A stretch of 64,000 bases of DNA from Pseudomonas brenneri (GTDB lineage: Bacteria; Pseudomonadota; Gammaproteobacteria; Pseudomonadales; Pseudomonadaceae): assembly GCF_007858285.1 (NCBI RefSeq), contig NZ_VFIL01000005.1, forward strand, positions 310,001 through 374,000, given 5' to 3'. A program made the translations under genes and the position numbers. Below, piece after piece: positions 53,539 through 62,713 of the stretch (within the stretch, counting starts at the first letter, position 1; each line of letters begins with the position of its first letter). Under the pieces are notes generated by a model. That model saw nothing but the letters and a program-made list of their open reading frames with translations, was not told the origin of the DNA and made no database searches.

Positions 53539-55755
53539 TTACTGGGTTTGGGAACCCGCCGCTGCCTTGGCTTTTTCGGCTTCCCGGCCCAACTGCCGGA
53601 TCGCCGCCAGGTTGCTTTTACGCACACTCTCGACGAAGCCCTGGAACGGCACGTCGGTGATCCCCACCAGGCCGAAGTGACCATTTTCACCATCCAGCAA
53701 ACGCCCGGTCACCGGCTGGTCGAGGTACTGGAACCAGTGCACGCCGACAATCGACGGCTCGGCCATGGCCTGCTTGAGGAAGGTCGCATAGGCCGGGCCG
53801 CGCAACTCTTCCCTGGCCAATTGCGTCACACCGCCCCAGAACGGACCACGGTCGGCCGAGCCAACGTTGAACTCGGTGATCAACACCGGTTTGTCCAGTG
53901 CGCGCAAGGCCGCAAAGTCGTAGCCGTCCTGAGGGGTCAGGGTGTACATATTGAAGCTCAACACATCGCAATATTGGGCGCAGGACGCCACGGCCTCCGG
54001 GGTACTGACCGCATAGCGTCCCCCCAGCAGCAACTGGTTGGGCGCATGCCATTTCAGCGCATCGGAGATGGTCTTGAAGTAGGCATCGGCGAAGGTTTTC
54101 TGGAAATACTGGAAATCGGCCTCGATTTCCGGGTGCTCGGCGTTCGGAACCGGCGGTTCGAAACCGGGATCTTCCATCAATTCCCAGCCAGCCAGGTGGA
54201 TGCCCCAGGCTTTGGAAAGGCCCTCTTCGTTACGGTACTTGTCGCGCAGTTGCTTGAGGAACGCACGCTTGGCCGGGACATCCGTGGTCATGCGCAGGGT
54301 GCCGTAGGCCAGGGCGTAACGGGATTTCGCATCATCGCCGGGACCGGCCCACGCCAGCTCGTTATCGGCAAAGAAGCCAATCAACCAGGGATCGTCGCGA
54401 TGGTCACGGGTGGCGATCGCCACGGCCCGCTCGGTGGCCATGGCAAAGCGCGGGTCGAAGGGGTCGGGCATGCCGCCCCACCAATCGATACCGGTGCTGA
54501 TGCTGGTGTAGTCGCCAATGATCGACAGGGGCATGGTGTAAGGCACGCGATCAGCATCACCCAATTGCGGGGCGCTCCAGTTGCCGACCGTGTTGAAACC
54601 CCAGGCTTGCAGGCGGTCCAGGGTGTGGCCGAGCCAGCGAGCCTGGTCGAAACCTTCGGTGCCATAAGTACGTTGCAGGTTGGCACCGTAGAAATCGTAC
54701 CAGCGCCCCACATTGAAGCCGCGCCCAGCATCGGCACCATTGCCGCCACGGTTGTCGCCGCTGCCGTAATACTTGTCGAAGGGCTCACCCGCCTTGGGCA
54801 GTGCGCCAAACATCCATTCGCGCCCCGCGACGTAAGTCTGGCTGTTGTCCGGGGTCACGGTGTTGACGCCCAGGGAGTAGAACGGATGCCCCAGCGGTGT
54901 CACCAGGTACCAGCGCCCATCACGCTTCTGGGTGCGGAAGAAACCGCTGGCCTCAAAGGCCGGGCCCTTGGTGCTGCCGCCAAACTTGTCCAGGGCGGCC
55001 TTGTCATGTTCCGCAAGCCAGCCCTTGAGCTGTAGCTGCTCCTTGGCGGCAGCGGCTTTCAACTGCTCGTCGCTGCTGACTTTTTCCGGCCAGCGCGCAC
55101 GGTTGGACTGCCCATAGGCATCGACCAGCTCACTGTAGGCGGCCTTGAGCACCGGTTCGCTGTCCTGCACGCCAAAGCGTTCCAGCAGGATGCTTTGCGC
55201 TGCAACCGGCTTGATCATCGACAGGGTGACCGAAACCACCTGGCTGCGATCGATTTCACCCGCACTGCCGGCCAGCATCACGCGCTGACCGTCCACGGTG
55301 ATCGGCATCGGCGGCCCGGCCTTCATGCCCTGGCTCAAGGGCGAGTTGGCTTGCAGCGGCACCAGCAGGGTTTGCGCAGGCCCCGCTGGCAAATCAATAC
55401 GACTGACCAGAGTCTTGCCGTCGCTGCTCTGCACCTTGACGTACAACGTCAGCGCCCAGTCCATCGCGCTCTGGATACGCAGGCTCATGGCACTCGATTG
55501 CGACCAGTCCCACACGCCGTTCTGCGGGCTGAGCACCAGGCTCGGTTCCGCCGCCGGGTTGAAGGTGATGCGGCGCAACACCTCGCCTTCCGGAGTCTGT
55601 TCGGCATTGTATTGCGGCAGGCTGGCGTCCTGGGTCGCCACCTTGACCACGTCGGCCGGCCGGACAAAGTTGAACAGCGTCTGTTGCCCGACCGGCGCGG
55701 CCAGCAATGGCGCAGCGAGCAACAGGGCAAAAAGAGCAGGCAGCGTGCGAATCAT
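53539..55755 (-). CDS. Exported glycoside hydrolase, GH50/clan GH-A-like (beta-agarase/galactosidase type)
   Basis: 738 residues from ATG 55755; the longer frame enters the dinG gene. Residues 1-20 are a signal peptide ending LLAA. The N-terminal ~200 residues resemble a carbohydrate-binding beta-domain. The TIM-barrel has the acid/base pair in GFFADNELAW (N465/E466) and the nucleophile candidate in LITEFNVGS (E628), the clan GH-A spacing. The GFFRTQKRDGRWYLVTPLGHPFYSLGVNTV block is typical of GH50 agarase-like proteins. The true substrate is unknown. Confidence 0.75.
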   Translation of the reverse strand: MIRTLPALFALLLAAPLLAAPVGQQTLFNFVRPADVVKVATQDASLPQYNAEQTPEGEVLRRITFNPAAEPSLVLSPQNGVWDWSQSSAMSLRIQSAMDWALTLYVKVQSSDGKTLVSRIDLPAGPAQTLLVPLQANSPLSQGMKAGPPMPITVDGQRVMLAGSAGEIDRSQVVSVTLSMIKPVAAQSILLERFGVQDSEPVLKAAYSELVDAYGQSNRARWPEKVSSDEQLKAAAAKEQLQLKGWLAEHDKAALDKFGGSTKGPAFEASGFFRTQKRDGRWYLVTPLGHPFYSLGVNTVTPDNSQTYVAGREWMFGALPKAGEPFDKYYGSGDNRGGNGADAGRGFNVGRWYDFYGANLQRTYGTEGFDQARWLGHTLDRLQAWGFNTVGNWSAPQLGDADRVPYTMPLSIIGDYTSISTGIDWWGGMPDPFDPRFAMATERAVAIATRDHRDDPWLIGFFADNELAWAGPGDDAKSRYALAYGTLRMTTDVPAKRAFLKQLRDKYRNEEGLSKAWGIHLAGWELMEDPGFEPPVPNAEHPEIEADFQYFQKTFADAYFKTISDALKWHAPNQLLLGGRYAVSTPEAVASCAQYCDVLSFNMYTLTPQDGYDFAALRALDKPVLITEFNVGSADRGPFWGGVTQLAREELRGPAYATFLKQAMAEPSIVGVHWFQYLDQPVTGRLLDGENGHFGLVGITDVPFQGFVESVRKSNLAAIRQLGREAEKAKAAAGSQTQ

Positions 55756-55844
55756 ACGAACAAGGTTCTCCCAATTCGGCCGGTGAATGGCCTGATGACA
55801 TACATGAGATAGACCACGAAGTGGGCGAAATCGCCCACTGTGGA

Positions 55845-57989
55845 TTAAGAAATTTCGCGCCGGAAAGGCGGCAGGGCATTCAGGATAGCCTTGCCATAGC
55901 GCTGGGTAACCAGGCGGCGGTCGAGCAAGGTGATGGTGCCCCGGTCTTCTTCGGTACGCAGCAAGCGACCACAGGCCTGGACCAGTTTCAACGAGGCATC
56001 CGGCACTGAGATTTCCATGAACGGATTGCCTCCGCGGGCTTCTATCCATTCGGCCAGTGCGGCCTCGACCGGATCGTCCGGCACCGAGAACGGGATCTTG
56101 GCGATCACCACGTGTTCACAGTAAGCCCCGGGCAAGTCGACACCTTCGGCGAAACTCGCCAGGCCGAACAGCACGCTGGAGTCCCCACCATCGACCCGCG
56201 CCTTGTGCTTGTTCAGGGTTTCCTGTTTCGACAGGTTGCCCTGGATAAACACCTGCTTGCGCCAGTCGCGGTCAAGGCCGTCGAACACGTCCTGCATCTG
56301 TTTGCGTGACGAGAACAGCACCAGCGTGCCTTTGGAACCCTCCACCAGCGACGGCAGGTCACGAATGATTGCCGCGGTATGGGCCGGCGCATCCCGTGGG
56401 TCGGCCTTGAGGTCCGGCACCCGCAGCACGCCAGCGTCGGCATGATGGAACGGGCTGGGCACCACGGCGGTGACGGCTTTTTTCGGCAGGCCGGCACGCA
56501 TGCGGAACCGGTCGAAGGTCCCGAGGGCAGTCAGGGTGGCCGAGGTCACCAATGCGCCATAGGCCACGTTCCACAGGTTGCGCCGGAGCATTTCCGCCGC
56601 AAGGATCGGGCTCGCGTTGACTTCGATATCGAACAACGCACCACTCTCCGACAGCGTCAGCCAGCGGGCCATGGGCGGATTGTCTTCCGGGTCTTCGACG
56701 GTGAAGGCAGTCCACAACTCCCAGTTGCCCTGGGCACGGGACAGCAGACTGCCAAACAGCGGATACCACTCCTCGGCCTGGTTGCTGGCGATGCCAATAT
56801 TGACCTCGCCGTCCATGCCTTCCTTGAGCAGGTCGGTCAGACGAGTGAATAAATCGGTCAGGCGCGAAAAACCCTTCTTCAACTCGACGCCCATCTCGCG
56901 CATATGCTCGGGGATCAGCCCGCCAACGAAGCGATGGCGTGGCCGTTCGCGGCCTTCAACGTCTTCGCCGGGCTTGAAGTCCGCCACCTGCTCGCAGGCG
57001 CTGAACATGAACTGTTGCTGGGTCTTGATCTCCCGCGCCAGCTCCGGCACCTGTTCGATCAGCTTGCCCAGGTCGCCCGGCAACGGATGCTGGGCCAGCA
57101 GCTTGGTGAGGTTCTTGGCGGTGGTTTCCAGCCAATCGGCAGTGGAACGCAGGCGGGTGTAGTGGGCGAAGTGGCCGATGGCCTTGTCCGGCAGGTGGTG
57201 GCCTTCGTCGAACACGTACAGCGTGTCGCGCGGGTCAGGCAGCACCGCGCCGCCGCCAAGGGCCAGGTCGGCAAGGACCATGTCGTGGTTGGTGACAATC
57301 ACGTCAACCTTGCCCATGCCTTCGCGGGCCTTGTAGAAGGCGCACTGGCCGAAGTTGGGGCAATGACGGTTGGTGCACTGGCTATGATCGGTGGTCAGGC
57401 GCGCCCAGTCGGCGTCTTCCAGGGCATTGGGCCAGCTGTCGCGGTCGCCATCCCATTTATTGCCGGCCAGTTTCTCGATCATGCTGGTAAACAGCTTCTG
57501 GCTGGCTTCGTCGACTTCGATCTTGAAACCTTCTTCTTCGAACAGCGAGGCCGTGGCGGTTTGCGCATGGCCTTCCTGCAGCAACACATCCAGCTTGGAC
57601 AGGCACATATAGCGGCCACGGCCCTTGGCCAGGGCAAAGGTAAAGCTCAGGCCGCTGTTGCGCATCAGGTCCGGCAGGTCTTTGTAGACGATCTGCTCTT
57701 GCAGGGCCACGGTGGCGGTGGCAATCACCAGGCGCTTGCCGGCGGCCTTGGCGGTGGGAATCGCCGCCAGGCTGTAGGCCACGGTCTTGCCGGTACCGGT
57801 GCCGGCCTCGACGGCCACGACCGCGGGGTCGCCGCTGCGCCGGCCTTCGTCGTCGGTGTCGATATCCCCGAGGACCTTGGCCACTTCGGCGATCATCAGG
57901 CGCTGGCCGTAGCGCGGTTTCAAGCTCTTGGCTTCGAGAAAACGCGAGTAGGCGCCCTGGATCGTGGTTTTGAGTTCAGTGCTGATCAT
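55845..57989 (-). CDS. dinG: ATP-dependent DNA helicase DinG
   Basis: 714 residues, the usual DinG length. Walker A GTGTGKT (63-69), the Fe-S cluster cysteines C129, C205, C210 and C216, and the DEGH box (261-264) are visible, with the later SF2 motifs (VLFSSRKQM; QACGRLLRTEEDRG). It is a 5'-3' helicase of the XPD type that resolves R-loops and D-loops in replication-transcription conflict. No LexA box is apparent at its start. Confidence 0.95.
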   Translation of the reverse strand: MISTELKTTIQGAYSRFLEAKSLKPRYGQRLMIAEVAKVLGDIDTDDEGRRSGDPAVVAVEAGTGTGKTVAYSLAAIPTAKAAGKRLVIATATVALQEQIVYKDLPDLMRNSGLSFTFALAKGRGRYMCLSKLDVLLQEGHAQTATASLFEEEGFKIEVDEASQKLFTSMIEKLAGNKWDGDRDSWPNALEDADWARLTTDHSQCTNRHCPNFGQCAFYKAREGMGKVDVIVTNHDMVLADLALGGGAVLPDPRDTLYVFDEGHHLPDKAIGHFAHYTRLRSTADWLETTAKNLTKLLAQHPLPGDLGKLIEQVPELAREIKTQQQFMFSACEQVADFKPGEDVEGRERPRHRFVGGLIPEHMREMGVELKKGFSRLTDLFTRLTDLLKEGMDGEVNIGIASNQAEEWYPLFGSLLSRAQGNWELWTAFTVEDPEDNPPMARWLTLSESGALFDIEVNASPILAAEMLRRNLWNVAYGALVTSATLTALGTFDRFRMRAGLPKKAVTAVVPSPFHHADAGVLRVPDLKADPRDAPAHTAAIIRDLPSLVEGSKGTLVLFSSRKQMQDVFDGLDRDWRKQVFIQGNLSKQETLNKHKARVDGGDSSVLFGLASFAEGVDLPGAYCEHVVIAKIPFSVPDDPVEAALAEWIEARGGNPFMEISVPDASLKLVQACGRLLRTEEDRGTITLLDRRLVTQRYGKAILNALPPFRREIS

Positions 57990-58088
57990 GGATAGTCGGG
58001 CGCAAAAAACGCTGGATAAATTTTCAGTGGTTCGGATCGGCCGCTATCATACCCCGCTAATTAATCCCGCGCAGAACGGAGTACCTCA

Positions 58089-58553
58089 ATGACCGCCTTT
58101 AGCCTTGCCTACACCCTGCATGTATTAGCCGCCCTGGTATGGGTCGGTGGTATGTTTTTCGCTTGGATGATCCTGCGCCCGGCCGCTGTGGCGGCGCTTG
58201 AGGGGCCGGCGCGGCTGAAACTGTGGGCGAATGTGTTTCCGCGTTTTTTCGTGTGGGTCTGGGTGGCGGTGCTGATCTTGCCGATCAGTGGCGTCGGCCT
58301 ATTGCAACTGCGCTTCAGCGGGTTTGAAACCGCACCGCGTTATGTGCAGGTGATGATGGGGTTGTATGTGGTGATGACGGCGCTGTTTATCCGGATCCAG
58401 GCGTTGCAACTGCCTGAACTGCGCACGGCTGTGGCAGCCGAGGACTGGGCGACGGGCGCGCAGGTGCTGGGAAAAATCCGAAAGTTGGTGGGGATCAATC
58501 TGATTGTCGGGTTGGTGGTGGTGGCGATTGCCTCGGCTCGGCCGATGTTCTGA
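58089..58553 (+). CDS. CopD-domain membrane protein
   Basis: 154 residues with four membrane helices. TLHVLAALVWVGGMFFAWMILRPAA at the start carries the histidine and VGG motif of the CopD domain, and FPRFFVWVWVAVLILPISGVGLL follows. Family members are connected with copper import or homeostasis. It is about 15 kb from the bufferin-type cluster. It is divergent from dinG across 100 bases. Confidence 0.8.
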   Translation: MTAFSLAYTLHVLAALVWVGGMFFAWMILRPAAVAALEGPARLKLWANVFPRFFVWVWVAVLILPISGVGLLQLRFSGFETAPRYVQVMMGLYVVMTALFIRIQALQLPELRTAVAAEDWATGAQVLGKIRKLVGINLIVGLVVVAIASARPMF

Positions 58554-58572
58554 GGGTGTGCTTCAGGGCCTC

Positions 58573-58645
58573 ATCGCGGGCAAGCCCGTTCCCACACTTT
58601 GAAGGTATTCACAAATCAAAGTGTGGGAGCGGGCTTGCTCGCGAT
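58573..58645. repeat. REP doublet, GGGC-type, 73 bp
   Basis: ATCGCGGGCAAGCCCGTTCC and following bases to TTTGA (58573-58602), and the inverse TCAAAGTGTGGGAGCGGGCT... ending ATCG-type at 58645. The internal arms extend through CACACTTTGA/TCAAAGTGTG. It lies between convergent genes. Confidence 0.88.
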
Positions 58646-58663
58646 AGCGTCAGCCCCAGCGAA

Positions 58664-59422
58664 TCAAAGCCGCTGGATGGTCACTGAACCGGCAGGCCCC
58701 GCCGGCCCCGACTGCCCTTCGAGCCCCGGCCGCCCCTTCTCGCCCCCATCGGCGCGGTACACCAGGCAGCCCTTGGACTGCCCGCCCTTGCCCGGCTTGC
58801 CGGCAACACCTGGCAAGCCGCCAGCACCGCCATCAACCCAGACTTTGATCTGCTCGCGCGGATAATCCTGCGGCAACTCGATGCGCACTGCCGCACCCGC
58901 AGCGCCTGGCAGCCCGTCGCCGCCGTTGTCACCATTGGCACCACGCCCGGCCGAACCCCAGGTGCAACCCGGGTCTTCGCCATTGGCGCCATCCAGGCCG
59001 GCATAGCCTTGGGCACCCGTGCCCCCACGGGCATCAACCGACAGTTCATCCGCGCTCAACTGGGTGATCCGCAAGGTCAGGTCACGCCCCGGCTTGGCCG
59101 GTTTTTCATGGGTACCAGGCGCGCCACGGGAAGTGATCTGGCTGCCATGCTCCAACTGCGCATGCCGCACCTGCAATTGCAGGGCCGAGGCGCTGGGCAC
59201 GATGGCAATCCGTGCCTCTCGCCCCAGATGCAGTTCGTCGACAGTGACCTGTGTGATATTCGCCGGAATCAACAAGGTGCCGTAGTCGGCCACTTCCAGG
59301 CGCTCCAACTGCAGCACGCTGGTGCTGTTGGGCAGGCGCAGCAACGAGTGAGTCTCGACACTGACGCTTTCGGCCAGGGCAATGGGGCTGACCAGCAGGG
59401 CCAGGAAAAAAACCTTACGCAT
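58664..59422 (-). CDS. Secreted collagen-like protein with Gly-X-Y repeats
   Basis: 252 residues from ATG 59422. A signal peptide (1-18, ending ALAES) is followed by a beta-rich segment (about 19-125) and then by Gly-X-Y-like stretches: GGTGAQGYAGLDGANGED (133-150), GRGANGDNGGDGLPGAAGAA (about 160-179) and, after a short non-repeat, GGAGGLPGVAGKPGKGG and GEKGRPGLEGQSGPAGPAG to the end. Two cysteines lie between the repeats. Gly-X-Y runs are shorter than in true bacterial collagens. Its start overlaps the DUF1145 gene by eight bases, so the two are one transcription unit. The role is unknown; surface or matrix attachment is inferred. Confidence 0.75.
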   Translation of the reverse strand: MRKVFFLALLVSPIALAESVSVETHSLLRLPNSTSVLQLERLEVADYGTLLIPANITQVTVDELHLGREARIAIVPSASALQLQVRHAQLEHGSQITSRGAPGTHEKPAKPGRDLTLRITQLSADELSVDARGGTGAQGYAGLDGANGEDPGCTWGSAGRGANGDNGGDGLPGAAGAAVRIELPQDYPREQIKVWVDGGAGGLPGVAGKPGKGGQSKGCLVYRADGGEKGRPGLEGQSGPAGPAGSVTIQRL

Positions 59423-59711
59423 GATTGGCATCCTTGTTGTCTTGATCATCAACAGCCGTAGGCGCAGGCAGGCTCTTTATATGGAACATCCCCAGCAACA
59501 GGATCAGCAGGCGGTCACGCCAGGGGTGGGCACGATGTTTGACGCTGGCGTTGAATAGCACCAACTCCAGCAGATGGGTCAGCAACAGCAGGCTGCCGAC
59601 GAGGTTGACCAACAGATGAAATGGATTGGTCAGTGGTTTGAACAGATTGACCAATACAACCGCCCAGAACAGCAACGCCAGCAACTTCCCCACTCGCAAA
59701 AACAGCTTCAT
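59415..59711 (-). CDS. DUF1145 family small membrane protein
   Basis: 98 residues from ATG 59711, with three hydrophobic segments (FLRVGKLLALLFWAVVLVN; LVNLVGSLLLLTHLLELVLF; LLILLLGMFHI). The layout matches DUF1145/YhhL. Function unknown. It is followed by, and overlaps, the collagen-like gene. Confidence 0.8.
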   Translation of the reverse strand: MKLFLRVGKLLALLFWAVVLVNLFKPLTNPFHLLVNLVGSLLLLTHLLELVLFNASVKHRAHPWRDRLLILLLGMFHIKSLPAPTAVDDQDNKDANHA

Positions 59712-59891
59712 GCCCCATGCCCCCTTGCACATTATTCTTTGGGCGCACAGTAACGAGTTCTACAGGCGATTTGCCAGTGAAGGATTAAAAAACTTGAGAA
59801 ACGTACAACTTGGCGTCCTGATCGCCGAGATTTGTCGGAATCAGCCGTCAGAAATGCCCTTGGAGTCACCCAAGGGCATATCGCAAATGCC

Positions 59892-60587
59892 CTAGCGGTT
59901 GATCTGGATTTCCACGCGGCGGTTCAGGGCTCGGCCGTCAGCGGTTTTATTGTCGGCCACCGGATGGCTCTCACCGGCCCCGGTCACGGACACAAAGTTG
60001 CTGCGGGGCACACCGGAGTGGACCAGGTACTCGGTCACCGAATGTGCGCGCTTTTGCGAGAGTTTCTGGTTGTAGGCGTCTTTACCGACGCTGTCGGTAT
60101 GCCCACTGACCCGCAGTTGCGCACTCGGTGCTTCCTGTTTGAGGCGCGTGGCAATCGTGTCGAGCTTGGTTTTATCGGCCGCCGTGAGCCTGGCCGAATC
60201 GAACTCGAAGTGCACGTCACGGATCACGATGGTCTCTTCCTTGATCACCACTACCTCTTCCACGACGACCACCTCAGGTTCCGGCGGGCAACCATTGGCA
60301 TCGACCTGCACGCCTTTGGGGGTGCCCGGGCACTTGTCACGGCTGTCCGGTACGCCATCGCCGTCTTCGTCACCGTCGCCATGCACCCAGCAATAGGCGC
60401 CGGCCATCCCGCCAATCAACAACGCGCCGCCGCCAGCCCATGACGAGCTTTCGGTAGCGCCAAGCGCGGCACCGGTGACGCCGCCGAGGGCTGCACAGGT
60501 GGGCCAGTCGGTTTTTTGCAAGCCTGCGCAACCTGTCAATACTCCGGTTAGCAGAACCAAGGGTAGAGCTGTCCGCATGATGCTCAT
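59892..60587 (-). CDS. OmpA-family outer-membrane lipoprotein with TSP3-like calcium linker
   Basis: 231 residues from ATG 60587 (AGGAGA upstream). A lipoprotein signal ends LTGC (cysteine 20). A glycine-rich hydrophobic segment follows (GGVTGAALGA ... GGGALLIGGMAGAYCW). The linker DGDEDGDGVPDSRDKCPGTP is a thrombospondin type 3 repeat, a calcium-binding motif also present in OprF. The C-terminal OmpA domain has VHFEFDSARL, SGHTDSVGKDAYNQKLSQKRA and GRALNRRVEI. It fixes the envelope to peptidoglycan. 60588-60777 holds no gene. Confidence 0.9.
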   Translation of the reverse strand: MSIMRTALPLVLLTGVLTGCAGLQKTDWPTCAALGGVTGAALGATESSSWAGGGALLIGGMAGAYCWVHGDGDEDGDGVPDSRDKCPGTPKGVQVDANGCPPEPEVVVVEEVVVIKEETIVIRDVHFEFDSARLTAADKTKLDTIATRLKQEAPSAQLRVSGHTDSVGKDAYNQKLSQKRAHSVTEYLVHSGVPRSNFVSVTGAGESHPVADNKTADGRALNRRVEIQINR

Positions 60588-60777
60588 TTGATTTCTCCTG
60601 AGGGGATCGGCCGCAAGCCGATGGGTGGAGTAAAGACCGCTCTTTTCATCTGCGCCAGCCCGTAAAAGCCCGTATTCATTGGCCCAGGCTGCTTTTACCG
60701 AGCAACAAGCCATCACCCGCTCTAGGCCCGCACGCTCAAGCAGGCTAGTCTTCACGGTTCTGATGTGAGGATCTTCG

Positions 60778-61275
60778 ATGACCGCCGGCAATTCTTCCCG
60801 TACGCCGCAGCAAGCACTGGCTGCCCTACTTGATCGACAAGCCCCCAAACGCCTGCTGGTGTTGGGTGCCGGCCACTTCCCGGCGCTGGATGCGTTCAAG
60901 CAGGCACACCCTGATACGGTCGTCTGCGTCGCAGGGCCAGGACCATTGCCTGGCGAACTGGCCGCCCAGCGATTTGACCTGGCCCTGGTGGTCGACTGCC
61001 TGGAGCACCTGTCAAAACGTGCAGGGCTGGAGTTACTCGGTGGGGTACGCAACCTGAACGCGAGCCGCATCGCCGTCCTCGCCGACCTGGCTGCCTGCGG
61101 CTGGAAGGACACCGACTTTTTCTCCCTGGCCCTACAGACCAGCGAGCACTTTTGCCGCGACAATCAGGTACTGACGCTATTTACCTACGATCTGCTTGAA
61201 TACAAACAAGTACCGGATTGGTTGAACGCTCGGTTCTGGGCCAACCCGGAAAATTTCGGAAAGTATTGGTGGTAA
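60778..61275 (+). CDS. DUF6231 family protein
   Basis: 165 residues. The nucleotide/SAM-like motif [15 protein letters not shown] and [13 protein letters not shown] resemble a short methyltransferase fold; the C-terminus ([13 protein letters not shown]) is family-typical. No catalytic function is established. It lies directly before the YchJ gene, with a 2-base gap, suggesting an operon. Confidence 0.78.
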   Translation: MTAGNSSRTPQQALAALLDRQAPKRLLVLGAGHFPALDAFKQAHPDTVVCVAGPGPLPGELAAQRFDLALVVDCLEHLSKRAGLELLGGVRNLNASRIAVLADLAACGWKDTDFFSLALQTSEHFCRDNQVLTLFTYDLLEYKQVPDWLNARFWANPENFGKYWW

Positions 61276-61277
61276 CC

Positions 61278-61748
61278 ATGAGTACATCCATTTGCCCTTG
61301 CGGCAGCGGCAACCTGTTGGACGCCTGCTGCGGCCATTACCACACCGGCCACCCCGCGCCCTGCGCCACCGCGTTGATGCGCTCGCGCTACAGCGCCTAT
61401 GTGCTGGGGCTGGTGGATTATCTGGTGGCGACCACGCTACCGGCGCAACAGAGCGGCCTGGACCGTGACGCCATCGGTGCCTGGAGCGCCCAAAGCACCT
61501 GGCTGGGCCTGGAAGTGGAAAGCTCCGAGGTGTTTGGCGGGCAGCCTGAACACGCCTTCGTCACCTTTACCGCGCGCTGGCATGACAGCACCGGAGAACA
61601 CAGCCACCGGGAACAGTCATCCTTCGTACAGAACGATGGGCGCTGGTACTTCATTGATCCCACGGTACAAGTGAAGGCCAGTCGCAATGATGCTTGCCTG
61701 TGCGGCAGCGGGCAGAAGTTCAAGAAGTGCTGTTCCAGCTATCTGTAA
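61278..61748 (+). CDS. YchJ family protein with two SEC-C zinc motifs
   Basis: 156 residues from ATG 61278. SEC-C (CxCxxxxxxxCC/H) motifs lie at both ends: [16 protein letters not shown] at the N-terminus and [13 protein letters not shown] at the C-terminus; the middle is the YchJ NTF2-like domain. SEC-C binds zinc and is also found in SecA. Function unknown. It is followed by a REP doublet. Confidence 0.85.
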   Translation: MSTSICPCGSGNLLDACCGHYHTGHPAPCATALMRSRYSAYVLGLVDYLVATTLPAQQSGLDRDAIGAWSAQSTWLGLEVESSEVFGGQPEHAFVTFTARWHDSTGEHSHREQSSFVQNDGRWYFIDPTVQVKASRNDACLCGSGQKFKKCCSSYL

Positions 61749-61761
61749 AATTCCGCTTCTT

Positions 61762-61861
61762 TGTAGGAGCGAGCTTGCTCGCGAAGAACTAAAGGGCATC
61801 GCGTTTATCCAGGCTACGTGCGTTATCGTTAACGTCTTTCGCGAGCAAGCTCGCTCCTACA
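61762..61861. repeat. REP doublet (REPIN), 100 bp, GAGC-type
   Basis: The same 24-base arm as at 12987, with its exact inverse at 61838-61861. The inner part GCGTTTATCCAGG... GCGTTATCGTTAACG parallels the other 100-bp doublets. It ends 11 bases before the start of the LEA-like gene. Confidence 0.9.
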
Positions 61862-61872
61862 GGGACCACGCC

Positions 61873-62364
61873 ATGGTTAGCCGGTTACTCGCGTATAGCT
61901 GCCTGCTCGCAGTGACCGTTGGCCTCTCGGGTTGCGCGTCCTGGTTCGCCGATGACACGCCGCCACCGCAGATCCATCTGGTCAAGGTCGAGTTGGTGCG
62001 CGCCAAGCTGCTGGAGCAGAAATTCAAACTGCACTTTCGTGTGGATAACCGCAGTGACTCGGACCTGACCGTGCGCGGCCTGATCTACAAGATAAGCCTG
62101 GCCAATGTGGAACTGACCGAAGGCGAGTCCAACGAATGGCTGACCATTGCGCCCCATGGCCGGGGATTTTTCAAAGTCACGGTGCGCACCAACCTGTGGC
62201 CGCAGGTGCGGGAAATCGCCGACCTGCTGAAAAATCCGGATCGTCCCATCCCCTATCGCCTGGAAGGTGAGTTGAAAACCGGATTATTCATCGGTAACGA
62301 CGTGCACGTGATGCGCAATGACGAGATAATCCCCGGCGATTTTATTCCGGAGCGACACCAATGA
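61873..62364 (+). CDS. LEA type 2 (WHy-domain) lipoprotein
   Basis: 163 residues from ATG 61873. A lipoprotein signal ends LSGC (cysteine 21). The WHy/LEA-2 domain occupies the rest: [41 protein letters not shown]. Such domains protect proteins and membranes against desiccation and stress. The ribosome site AGGGA is formed by the last REP base and the sequence after it. It overlaps the next gene (ATGA). Confidence 0.85.
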   Translation: MVSRLLAYSCLLAVTVGLSGCASWFADDTPPPQIHLVKVELVRAKLLEQKFKLHFRVDNRSDSDLTVRGLIYKISLANVELTEGESNEWLTIAPHGRGFFKVTVRTNLWPQVREIADLLKNPDRPIPYRLEGELKTGLFIGNDVHVMRNDEIIPGDFIPERHQ

Positions 62365-62561
62365 CTCAGCAACCCCATGTCCATGGTCCTGACTGCAACC
62401 ACGATCACGATCACCACGATCACGACCATGGTCATGTCCACGGCCCGAACTGCGGCCATGCCCACCAGGAACCCGTGCGCAATGCCCTGAAGGATGTGGG
62501 CCGCAACGACCCATGCCCATGCGGCAGCGCCAAGAAGTTCAAGAAGTGCCACGGTGTCTGA
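62361..62561 (+). CDS. Small His-rich SEC-C motif protein
   Basis: 66 residues. The first half is a histidine/aspartate run ([20 protein letters not shown]) that should bind Zn, Ni or Cu; the end is a SEC-C motif, [17 protein letters not shown]. Similar small proteins are annotated as SEC-C metal-binding. It is translationally coupled to the LEA-like gene and lies one gene away from YchJ. Confidence 0.85.
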   Translation: MTQQPHVHGPDCNHDHDHHDHDHGHVHGPNCGHAHQEPVRNALKDVGRNDPCPCGSAKKFKKCHGV

Positions 62562-62571
62562 TACACCCCAC

Positions 62572-62591
62572 GGAGCCGGCTTGCCGGCTCC
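62572..62591. repeat. Single REP hairpin
   Basis: GGAGCCGGC and GCCGGCTCC pair around TT, 11 bases after the small His-rich gene; it is a lone GCCG-type unit. Confidence 0.75.
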
Positions 62592-62713
62592 TACAGTTCT
62601 ATCGATAGACCCAAATATTTCATTGAATTTTCGGTAGTCGAACATTACCTATACCTACAGGCACATCATCGGGCGTCCTGCCCGCTCAAGCATCACCAAT
62701 CCTGGAGAGCTTC

